In this document: positions 25,116 through 32,807 of the stretch, one piece after another
Position numbering within the stretch: position 1 is the first letter of the stretch
Layout of the letters: every line of letters begins with the position of its first letter
Assembly (NCBI GenBank): GCA_963665075.1
Contig: OY762063.1
Location: forward strand, 2,542,001 to 2,606,000
Reading direction: 5' to 3'
Length of the DNA stretch: 64,000 nucleotides
DNA from: JAPULR01 sp963665075
GTDB taxonomy: Bacteria > Chloroflexota > Dehalococcoidia > Lucifugimonadales > GCA-2712585
Position numbers and translations under genes: made by a program
The notes under the pieces: model-generated
Database searches by the model: none
What the model was told of the DNA's origin: nothing
What the model saw: only the letters and a program-made list of their open reading frames with translations

Positions 25116-27932
25116 TTACGATTCTACCTTGACGAGCCGGGCTGCGGCGATGTTCAACCCGGCAATCTGCGACATGGGGTCCGGGGATTGGCTAGCCTCT
25201 ACTTCGACCATTAGCTGACCGAATAGCTGGGTGGAGGATACCACGCCCCGCTGAAGCCCATCTTTGAAGGCGACTCTTCCCTGGAGGTTGAAGCCGTTGG
25301 TCTCCAGTTGCACTTTCACCAAGTCGCCCTCGCGGAGGCCCAGAATCCGGCCGTCGTCCCTGTGCAGTTCGATTATCTCCTCTCGCTCAATGCGGTTGGA
25401 TAGTCCCTTGACGACGGTCATCTCCCTTTCGGACTGGAGGAGTACCCTTCCGGGAGCGAATAGCAGAGGGAAAGCCGCATCCTCAGCCAGTTCGGTCTTG
25501 CGATAGCCGGGTATGGGAATCCGCGGCTTGGCGCCCTCGAAGCCGTTGGCGAAGAGAATCTCCACGCCGGAGCTTTCGGCGTCGGGGCAGGGCCACTGGA
25601 TGCCGTGATACTCCTTGTCGGAGTAGAGCACCTGGGTTGGGAGCGGGTTGCCCACGTCGGGCCGGAAGACCAGCTTCCCCTCGTCCTCGAGTCTACGATG
25701 GCTGACGCCGCCGTATATCGGTGAGACGCGGGCTATTTCGTCCATAACCGCGGCGGTGTCGGGGAAATCGAAGCCCTTTGCGCCCATGCGCTGCGCCAAC
25801 TGGCAGATTGCCCATGACTCCGGCTTGGCGTCGGTGTTCTTGGGGGATATTATGGGCCTCACCGACTGGATGCGGCGTTCCAGATTTGTGTACGTCCCGG
25901 TCTTCTCGGCGAAGGTGCTGCGGGGCAGGACAACGTCCGCCCGTTGAGCGGCGGCGCCGAGGAAGGTGTCCTGGACGACGAGGAAGTCAAGGGCTTCCAG
26001 CGCGGCAATGGCGTCTGCGCCTGGATTCGGCAGGTCGCCAACAAGGAATAGGGCTTTGACTTGACCGGTCCGGAGAATATCACGTTGGCCCAATCCCGAT
26101 GCATTCGGAATTTCCGTGGGCCATTCTTGCTCTATGCGCTCTCGTGCTTCGTCATCGTCAAGGGAAGCGAATCCGGGAAGGTGGGTGGGAACGCAGCCGA
26201 CGTCCCACGCGCCCTGGCTGTTGGCGCCGGGCTTTAGCGGGTAGATGCCGGCGGCGGGCTTGCCCACGCTGCCCGTCAGCAGGGAGAGGGCAGTGAGGGC
26301 GTAGACGCAATCCTTGTGCAGCGTATCCGGCACGTTGTCCATGCCGTAAACGATGGAGGAGGGGTCGGCGGGCCCGTAGATTCGGATGGCGGCGTCGATC
26401 ATATCCTTGGAGATGCCCGTTTGCGCCGAAATCTCCGCCATCTCCAGCGACGCCATTGCTTCACGTAAGTCGTCCAGGCCGTCGCAGTTTTCGTACAGCC
26501 ACTCGCGGCGCTCCAATCCCTGATGCAGCAGCGACTTGACCAGTCCGTTCAGCAGCAGAAGCTCGGTGCCGGGCTTGGGCCGCAGCCACAAGTCGGCGTA
26601 CCGGGTTAGCTCAACCTCGCGGGGGTCGATGACGATGAGCTTCGCGCCTTCCTTGACGGCCCGCTTGATGGGCACTGCCGCCACGTTGTGCTCCTCGGTG
26701 ACGTTGGCGTTGAAGACGAGGATGCATTCCGCGTTCTCCAAGTCCCAGATGGGATTGGTGGCTGCGCCGAAGCCCAAGACTTCGTGGAGGGCCTTCACCG
26801 CTTCCGGCTGGGTGTTGGACGTGTAGTCCACGTTGTTGCTGCTCATCACGACGCGGGAGAATTTCTGGGCTAGGTAGTGTTCCTCGTTGGCGCTGTCCGA
26901 CGCCGATAGCATGGCGAAGGAATCGCCTCGGTATTCGCTTAGTCGCTCTGCGACGTATTCCAGGGCTTCGTCCCAGGTGGCTTTCTCCAGTGAGCCGTTA
27001 CGCCTGATGAGGGGAGTCTTCAGACGCTTCTTGTCGTTGACGAAGTCCAAGCCGAACTTGCCCTTGAAGCAGCCTTGCCCCCGATTGGCGGGAGAGCTGA
27101 TTTCCGGCACGGAGCGGACGACTTTCTCGAAGCGGTTCACTTCGAGATTAAGCTGGCAGCCGACGGGGCAGTGGGGGCAGATGGTGCGCTCTACCTGCTG
27201 CGCCTTCTCCCACTTGTGGTCGCTCTCCACCAGTGCTCCGACGGGGCAAACGTCCAGGCAGGCGCCGCAGAACTCGCAGCCGGATTCGAGGAGGGACGTG
27301 CCGGCGGAAGTGCCGACTAAGGCTTGTCCGGCGCGTTCGGTGAAGGTGATGGCATTGTCGCCGCGTACTTCTTCGCAGATGCGGACGCAGCGTCCGCACA
27401 CGATGCAAAGGTTGTAGTCCCGGTCGTAGAAGGGATCGCCCGTCTCCACGGGCAGGTCGCGGTACTTGTACTCCAGCGGCGATTCCATCTCCATGCCAAG
27501 ATAGCGGACGGTGTCCTTGAGCTCGCAGCGCTCGTTCTTGGGGCAGGTGACGCATCGGTCGTTGACGGACACGTGGCGCAGGCAAACATCCTGCGGGCCG
27601 CACAGGTCCACCCGGTGGCAGGTCAGGCACCCGTGGGGATGGTCGGCAATCAGCAGTTCCATCACGTCCCTGCGAAGCTCGTGCACCTGGCTGCTGTTGT
27701 TCCGCACCTTCATGCCTTCGGCGACGGGCAGGGTGCACGACGCCGGAAAGCCGCGTCCGTTCTCCACCTCGACGACGCACATTCGGCAGGCGGCGAAGGG
27801 CTTCATGCCGGGGTGATAGCAGAGGTAGGGGATGTAGATGCCCGCCTCTATGGCGGCTTCCAGCACCGTCTGGTCGCGGCGCGCCTTGACCTCTACGCCG
27901 TCGATGGTGATGGTTACGCGGTCTTCGGCCAT
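25116..27932 (-). CDS. NuoG/FdhA-like iron-sulfur molybdopterin-type subunit lacking the Sec/Cys ligand
   Basis: 938 aa from ATG 27932 (GGAGGTAA site). N-terminal [2Fe-2S] domain (Cys38, 49, 52, 66), then a cysteine-rich segment at 98-136, two [4Fe-4S] motifs (Cys176-186 and Cys219-229) and another at 252-288 at the start of the molybdopterin domain. The C-terminus has a dinucleotide-binding fold as in formate dehydrogenases. At the place of the Mo ligand (residues 367-380, DYTSNTQPEAVKAL), there is neither Sec nor Cys, so formate oxidation is doubtful. It lies 4 bases after the NuoF-like gene. It is likely a soluble NAD(H)-linked dehydrogenase module. Confidence 0.85.
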   Translation of the reverse strand: MAEDRVTITIDGVEVKARRDQTVLEAAIEAGIYIPYLCYHPGMKPFAACRMCVVEVENGRGFPASCTLPVAEGMKVRNNSSQVHELRRDVMELLIADHPHGCLTCHRVDLCGPQDVCLRHVSVNDRCVTCPKNERCELKDTVRYLGMEMESPLEYKYRDLPVETGDPFYDRDYNLCIVCGRCVRICEEVRGDNAITFTERAGQALVGTSAGTSLLESGCEFCGACLDVCPVGALVESDHKWEKAQQVERTICPHCPVGCQLNLEVNRFEKVVRSVPEISSPANRGQGCFKGKFGLDFVNDKKRLKTPLIRRNGSLEKATWDEALEYVAERLSEYRGDSFAMLSASDSANEEHYLAQKFSRVVMSSNNVDYTSNTQPEAVKALHEVLGFGAATNPIWDLENAECILVFNANVTEEHNVAAVPIKRAVKEGAKLIVIDPREVELTRYADLWLRPKPGTELLLLNGLVKSLLHQGLERREWLYENCDGLDDLREAMASLEMAEISAQTGISKDMIDAAIRIYGPADPSSIVYGMDNVPDTLHKDCVYALTALSLLTGSVGKPAAGIYPLKPGANSQGAWDVGCVPTHLPGFASLDDDEARERIEQEWPTEIPNASGLGQRDILRTGQVKALFLVGDLPNPGADAIAALEALDFLVVQDTFLGAAAQRADVVLPRSTFAEKTGTYTNLERRIQSVRPIISPKNTDAKPESWAICQLAQRMGAKGFDFPDTAAVMDEIARVSPIYGGVSHRRLEDEGKLVFRPDVGNPLPTQVLYSDKEYHGIQWPCPDAESSGVEILFANGFEGAKPRIPIPGYRKTELAEDAAFPLLFAPGRVLLQSEREMTVVKGLSNRIEREEIIELHRDDGRILGLREGDLVKVQLETNGFNLQGRVAFKDGLQRGVVSSTQLFGQLMVEVEASQSPDPMSQIAGLNIAAARLVKVES

Positions 27933-27936
27933 CGGG

Positions 27937-29649
27937 TTACCTCCGTACGCGGGTGGGGGAATGCCACAGGCCAGGGCAGGTTCCCGTGGGGCAAACTTTG
28001 TCATTCAAGTGTTGGTCGAATTCTTCCCGGAAATAGCGCACCGCCGAGGACACGGGATTGAATCCCAGCTGCCCGTGGCCGCATAGGGACCCGGCCTGCA
28101 TACTGCGCCCTACGCGGCCCATGAGGGCCATGTCTTCGGGAGTGCTGTCCATCCGACAGATGCGCTCCAGCACCTCCAGCAGGTGGGTCATTCCGGTGCG
28201 GCAGGGGAAGCACTTGCCGCAGGACTCGTACTGGCAGAAGGCGATTAACGCGCGGGTAAGGTCTACGACGCAGGCGTCTTCGCTGGCGGCGATGAGTCCG
28301 CCGGAACCCAGAATCGCCCCCGCCTTTGACATGGCGTCGAAGTCGAGGGCAATGTCCAAGTCGTCGGCGCTGAGGACGCCGCCGAGAGGCCCGCCGGTCT
28401 GCAATAGCTTGAGATCTTTGCCGTCTGGGACGCCGCCGCCCATCTGCTCAACCACTTGCCGCAGGGTCATGCCCATCGGCACCTCGGCCATGCCGGTGTA
28501 GGCCAGGTCTCCCGAGAGGCAGAGGATGGCGGTGCCGGTGCTGCGGTCCTGACCGATTCCGGCGAACCACTGGCCGCCGTTGAGGACAATCTGGGGAACG
28601 TAGGCGAGGGTCTTCACGTTGTTGATGTTGCTTGGCTTGCCGAACAGCCCTATCTGGGCAGGGAAGGGCGGACGGAAGCGAGGCATCGCCCTCTTGCCCT
28701 CGATGGACTCCATCAGGGCGGTTTCCTCGCCGGCGACGTAGGAGTCGCCGGTGAGGGAAACTTCCATGTCGAAGCAGAAGTTGGAGCCGAAGATGTTGCG
28801 TCCCAGGATACCCAACTGTTTCGCCTGCTCGATGGCGCGCCAGGTGCGGTCGATAGGCCCGTCGTGTCCGTGGCGGATGAAGACGTAGCCCATAGTCGCG
28901 CCGGTGGCGTAGCCCGCCAGGATTACGCCTTCTATGAGGCTGTGGGGGTCGCTTTCCAGGATGCCTTTGTCGTTGAAGGCGCCGGGGTCGCCTTCCTCGC
29001 AGTTGACGAGGATGTACTTGACGGGGCTGTTGGCGCCGGCGAGGAAGTTCCACTTCATCCCCGTTGGGAAAGCCGCGCCTCCCCTACCCCTCAGTCCGGA
29101 ATCGCTGACCTCCTGCCGCACCTCGTCCGGCGTCATCTCAGTCAGCGCCTTGTGCAGGGCCGCGTAGCCGTCGTTGGCCACGTACTGGTGGATGTCCATT
29201 GGGTCAACCTGTCCGGCGTTGCGAAGGGCGATGCGGCGCTGCGGCTTCATCATCGGATGGTCCCACAGGGAAGGGATGCTGCCGTTCAGGTGATTGCCCA
29301 CGGCGCCGAGGGCTGCATCGGCCAGAGGTTGTCCTTCCAGCAGGTGTTCATCGACGATGCGGGTTGCCAATTCGGGCGTCACGTTGCGGTAGACGACGCG
29401 GGAGCCGTCAGGCATTGACACGTCCACCAGCGGCTCGGCGAAGCAGGGGCCGAGGCATCCGACCTCGCTGACCATTGCGCTGACGCGCTTCTGGTCCATC
29501 CGCTCGACGAGCGCGGCGATAACGGCGTCGGCTCCCGCGGCCTTGCCGCAGAGAGCGGCGCCAATTCTAATCCAGGGACGGGTTCCCGATGTCAGCCCCC
29601 GCCACCGGTCAAGGCCCTGCTCCCTGATTTCTTCGAAGCTAGGAGGCAA
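27937..29649 (-). CDS. NuoF-like NADH-binding flavoprotein subunit
   Basis: FMN and [4Fe-4S] subunit, about 570 aa from TTG 29649 (GGAGG 6 bases upstream); the frame is open further to 29706 inside the NuoE-like gene. An N-terminal thioredoxin-like [2Fe-2S] extension is present (CGKAAGADAV, VGCLGPC). The core has GRGGAAFPTGMKW and EEGDPGAFNDK for FMN/NADH binding. The cluster ligands lie in ESCGKCFPCRTGM and SLCGHGQLG. The N-terminal extension makes it resemble HydB/HndC or FdsB subunits more than NuoF of complex I. It overlaps the NuoE-like gene. Confidence 0.9.
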   Translation of the reverse strand: MPPSFEEIREQGLDRWRGLTSGTRPWIRIGAALCGKAAGADAVIAALVERMDQKRVSAMVSEVGCLGPCFAEPLVDVSMPDGSRVVYRNVTPELATRIVDEHLLEGQPLADAALGAVGNHLNGSIPSLWDHPMMKPQRRIALRNAGQVDPMDIHQYVANDGYAALHKALTEMTPDEVRQEVSDSGLRGRGGAAFPTGMKWNFLAGANSPVKYILVNCEEGDPGAFNDKGILESDPHSLIEGVILAGYATGATMGYVFIRHGHDGPIDRTWRAIEQAKQLGILGRNIFGSNFCFDMEVSLTGDSYVAGEETALMESIEGKRAMPRFRPPFPAQIGLFGKPSNINNVKTLAYVPQIVLNGGQWFAGIGQDRSTGTAILCLSGDLAYTGMAEVPMGMTLRQVVEQMGGGVPDGKDLKLLQTGGPLGGVLSADDLDIALDFDAMSKAGAILGSGGLIAASEDACVVDLTRALIAFCQYESCGKCFPCRTGMTHLLEVLERICRMDSTPEDMALMGRVGRSMQAGSLCGHGQLGFNPVSSAVRYFREEFDQHLNDKVCPTGTCPGLWHSPTRVRR

Positions 29650-30142
29650 CGTCGTCCTCCGGGGAAAGCCCGTTCCTGAGTCCGTTGAGAACTTGACGCG
29701 CCTCATCCGGCGTCATTCTGCCCATCAGATGATGATCGACGCTGATTACGGGCCCGTTGGCGCAAGCCCCGAGACAGGTGTTGAAGCGAAGGCTCACGTT
29801 GCCGTCCCTGGTTGAGCCTTCCTCCTCGATACCCAGGGTCTGCATGACCTCACGGATGACGGGCATGACGCCCTTGACGTGGCAGGTGGGGCCCCAGCAC
29901 ACCTCCACCCTGTGACGACCCGGTGGCTGAAACTGGAAGTTCGTGTAGAAGGACGCCACGCCCCAAACGTCGTTGATGGTGGAGCCGGTGACGCGGGCCA
30001 CCTCCTCGGCGGCCTCCGGTGGGATATAGCCCAACTCGTCCTCCACTGCCAACAGGCATGAAAGGACGGTTACGGTTTCGGGCTTCTGCTCCCTGATGGC
30101 TTGGGCGGCCCGTTGTCTCAGAACGCCGGAATTTGCGGTCAC
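29639..30142 (-). CDS. NuoE-like [2Fe-2S] subunit
   Basis: Thioredoxin-fold subunit of 167 aa. Ligands are Cys82 and Cys87 (CWGPTC) and Cys123 and Cys127 (CLGACANGP), with a helical N-terminal domain. It is the promoter-proximal gene of the NuoE > NuoF > NuoG-like > flavoprotein operon. The start is GTG 30142 with TTGGAGA upstream. No membrane Nuo subunits are nearby, so the complex is predicted to be soluble. Confidence 0.92.
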   Translation of the reverse strand: MTANSGVLRQRAAQAIREQKPETVTVLSCLLAVEDELGYIPPEAAEEVARVTGSTINDVWGVASFYTNFQFQPPGRHRVEVCWGPTCHVKGVMPVIREVMQTLGIEEEGSTRDGNVSLRFNTCLGACANGPVISVDHHLMGRMTPDEARQVLNGLRNGLSPEDDVAS

Positions 30143-30178
30143 GCAATCTCCAATTTCGCTAATTTACATATCGCTGGA

Positions 30179-30207
30179 ATGGTAGCACAGCCCTAAGCAA
30201 GGTTCAA
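30179..30207 (-). promoter_or_regulatory. Probable promoter of the NuoEFG-like operon
   Basis: On the minus strand: TTGAAC (30207-30202), 17-base spacer, TACCAT (30184-30179), about 37 bases before the GTG start of the NuoE-like gene. The -10 box matches the consensus at four of six positions. Confidence 0.5.
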
Positions 30208-30275
30208 TTGGCGCAAAATCGGCTGAGTGAGTCCATACGCTTCATGTCTGAGACGATACAGCCTGGGGCTTGCTG

Positions 30276-31598
30276 CTATTCTCCGTGGTCTTGCAGCGCC
30301 AGCCGGGCGACCTTCCGTCCCAGCTTGACGCTGTAGTTGGTGCCCCTGTCCTCAGGGTAGATCTGGGTGGTGTTGGCGAGGTACAACCCCGGTATGGGCG
30401 TCCGCAGGTCCGGTATCTGCTGTCCGTAGTTGACGCCGATGATGGGCTGTGCCGCGTCTACCTTGTGATGATGGTAGTCCACAATCCAGGAACGGTCGAA
30501 GTTGGGATTCACGCTGGAGAGGTGGGGGAGGTATTCTTCAAGAAGCTCGTCCGGCGTCATCTGGTAGATGGGTTCGTCGGTGGCGGGGTAGTTGGTGAGG
30601 TAGACGACGTGGTTGCCGCCGTAGAGATCGGGGGAGACGAAGTTCGTTTGCTCGATGATGCCGACGAAGGGGATGGAGCGGTCGGCGATGTTGAGCCAGT
30701 ATTTTTCGGTTAGCGGGCGGTCCAGGACGAGGATGGCGAGCACCGCGGACAGATAGGTTACGTCGGCCAGACGGCGCTTATAGTCGTCCGGCAGCATGGG
30801 GGCAAGGCGGGTGAATACGTAGGAAGGAGTCGTGGCGATGACGGCGTCGTAGCGTCTGGTCTCCGGTTCGCCGCCGCGAGTCTGGACCTCCAGCCCCACG
30901 GCGCGCCCGTCTTCTACGATGACGCGTCTTACGCCGGTGGAGAGGCGCACGTCGCCGCCCATGCGCTTGATTTCCCGGTCGAGGGCGTCGAATATCTCGC
31001 CGAAGCTGCCCATCGGATAGCCCAGCTTCTCCTTCTCCCAGATGCGCTCCCTGGAGGCTACCCGCAGGTAGATCTTGCCCCACAGCCAGGCCATGCTGAC
31101 CTTGTCGTAGTGGCGGCCGAACTTGCCGCGCAGCATCGGCTCCCAGATGACTTCGTAAGGACGGCGACCGACGCGCTTCTGAAGCCATTCAAGGGCGGTA
31201 ACGTCTTCAAATCGCTGCCAATTCTTGGTCTTTTGCAGGTAAAGGGTCACGAGACCCAGACGGACTCTGTCGATGAAACTGAGGGGAGTGAAGGTGAGCA
31301 GGTCTTTGGGGGAGGCGAAGTTCCAGATTTTGCCGCCGTGGTAGAGGCCGACTTTGGATTCGATCCAGTGGAGCTTGGGGCCTAGTCCAAGCTGATGGAT
31401 TAGGTCCACGATGTCCGTGTCGCTCCTGAACAGGTGGTGATAGCCCTTCTCCAGCAGGCCGCCGCCCACTTCGAAGGTTGAGGCCTGACCACCCAGGAAG
31501 GGGGCGACTTCGAAGACTTCCAGCTTGTGACCTTCGAGGCATAGGTCGTAGGCGGCTGCAAGGCCCAGGGCGCCTCCGCCGATAATGGCTACCTTCAC
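30276..31598 (-). CDS. NAD(P)/FAD-dependent amine-oxidase-like oxidoreductase
   Basis: A 440-aa flavoprotein with an N-terminal Rossmann motif (AIIGGGALGLAAAYDL, then EVFEVAPFLGGQAST) and a C-terminal FAD motif (PGLYLANTTQIYPEDRG). It is related to protoporphyrinogen oxidase, phytoene desaturase and UDP-galactopyranose mutase-like enzymes. Its neighbours, a flippase-like protein and two large membrane glycan proteins, suggest sugar or lipid-linked glycan modification, but the substrate is not evident. It lies 27 bases after the flippase-like gene. Confidence 0.85.
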   Translation of the reverse strand: MKVAIIGGGALGLAAAYDLCLEGHKLEVFEVAPFLGGQASTFEVGGGLLEKGYHHLFRSDTDIVDLIHQLGLGPKLHWIESKVGLYHGGKIWNFASPKDLLTFTPLSFIDRVRLGLVTLYLQKTKNWQRFEDVTALEWLQKRVGRRPYEVIWEPMLRGKFGRHYDKVSMAWLWGKIYLRVASRERIWEKEKLGYPMGSFGEIFDALDREIKRMGGDVRLSTGVRRVIVEDGRAVGLEVQTRGGEPETRRYDAVIATTPSYVFTRLAPMLPDDYKRRLADVTYLSAVLAILVLDRPLTEKYWLNIADRSIPFVGIIEQTNFVSPDLYGGNHVVYLTNYPATDEPIYQMTPDELLEEYLPHLSSVNPNFDRSWIVDYHHHKVDAAQPIIGVNYGQQIPDLRTPIPGLYLANTTQIYPEDRGTNYSVKLGRKVARLALQDHGE

Positions 31599-31625
31599 CG
31601 TTCCTCCTGAATCGAGGCCAACTGC

Positions 31626-32705
31626 TCAGACTTTTCCGCGGCTCAGGCGGGGATAGTCTTTGTCTTCCCGCCGCATGAGGCGGGAGAGGGAGATGTTGCC
31701 GAACCAGAGATAGAGGAGTCCCAACACGGTTACGGGGAGAAGGGCCGTTACGTGCACGAGGACGGCGTAGGCTCCGGCGACGCCCTCGCCGCCGCCGATC
31801 CCGCCGCCGAGACCCACGAGGGCAAGGGCCGCGACGGCCGGAGCCTCGAAGGTGCCCAACGAACCGGGGGAGGAGGGTATGGACGTGGCCAGGTTGGACA
31901 CCGCCGTCACAAGAATCACCACCGGTATGACCATCGCGGCGGGTTCGAAATAGCTGGGAAGGTCGAAGGAGAGGGCGACGACGAGGTACATGCTTCCTTC
32001 CAGAAGCCAAACGGGTAGAGAGAGGAGGAACAGTCCCAGGTGCCGGCGCGGTTCGCGCAGTACGGAGAGTCCTTCTACGAAAAATGCAATGAGTTCGCGC
32101 GCCTTGGGTCGCAAGGGCTTGGGCAGCAGGTTCGCCAGCCTTTCGATGAAGCCGCTGAATCCCGGCTTGAGGGCGATGAGGGTAAGAACGACGATGGCGC
32201 CGATGAACACGAGGGCGGTTATGCCGCCTACGATGGCCCAGGTTACTTCCGAAGTTGTTCCAGAGCCGTCAACTATCCCGCCAAAGATGAGAAAAGGTAC
32301 GGCCAACGCCACCAGGAAAAGCAGGGTCAGGCCGTCGTAGACTCTCTCAACCAGAACCGTCGCCAAGCCGGTGCTGGCGCTCAAGCCCTCCCGTCGACCA
32401 AGATAGTAGGCCCTTGCAATCTCGCCTAGACGGGCGGGCAGCAGGTTGTTCGCCATGTATCCCACCGTGACGACGGGGAACAGGCGGGCGACGGGAATGC
32501 GGCTTACCGGAGTCAGCAGGAACTGCCATCGAATCGACCGGAAGAAGAGGGCCACGAAGTATAGAACGATGGCGGGAAGGATGAAGCGGTATTTGGCGGA
32601 TGCCAGCGCATTGCCCATCTCCCCCAAGTCTACGATGAAGAAGAAGAGGAGGAGGAAGGCGAGGCTGACTGCCATGCCCAGGAGAAAGCGGCGGCTGATT
32701 AACAA
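31626..32705 (-). CDS. Flippase-like integral membrane protein (UPF0104/LPG synthase TM family)
   Basis: A 359-aa protein with about eight transmembrane helices and the family features SIRWQFLLTP, ANNLLPARLGEIARAYYLGRREG and SIPSSPGSLGTFEAPAVAAL. The family covers the flippase part of MprF and archaeal AglD-type proteins. The likely role is translocating a lipid-linked substrate across the membrane. The start is TTG 32705 (LLISRRFLLG). It lies between the FAD oxidoreductase and the Agl23-like gene. Confidence 0.88.
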   Translation of the reverse strand: MLISRRFLLGMAVSLAFLLLFFFIVDLGEMGNALASAKYRFILPAIVLYFVALFFRSIRWQFLLTPVSRIPVARLFPVVTVGYMANNLLPARLGEIARAYYLGRREGLSASTGLATVLVERVYDGLTLLFLVALAVPFLIFGGIVDGSGTTSEVTWAIVGGITALVFIGAIVVLTLIALKPGFSGFIERLANLLPKPLRPKARELIAFFVEGLSVLREPRRHLGLFLLSLPVWLLEGSMYLVVALSFDLPSYFEPAAMVIPVVILVTAVSNLATSIPSSPGSLGTFEAPAVAALALVGLGGGIGGGEGVAGAYAVLVHVTALLPVTVLGLLYLWFGNISLSRLMRREDKDYPRLSRGKV

Positions 32706-32807
32706 TTTTTTCTCACTTGGTCAATCGCGCTTCACGTGAGTAATCCCGTAAAAGTATAGCTTGGATTGGGCGTCATGTCTTTATGTCGGGGCGCGCCGAC
32801 TTCGGGT

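Noticed and set aside
25116..27932. Possible third selenoprotein (formate dehydrogenase alpha subunit)
   Set aside because: No in-frame TGA occurs; the frame is continuous and the ligand region has no Sec or Cys.
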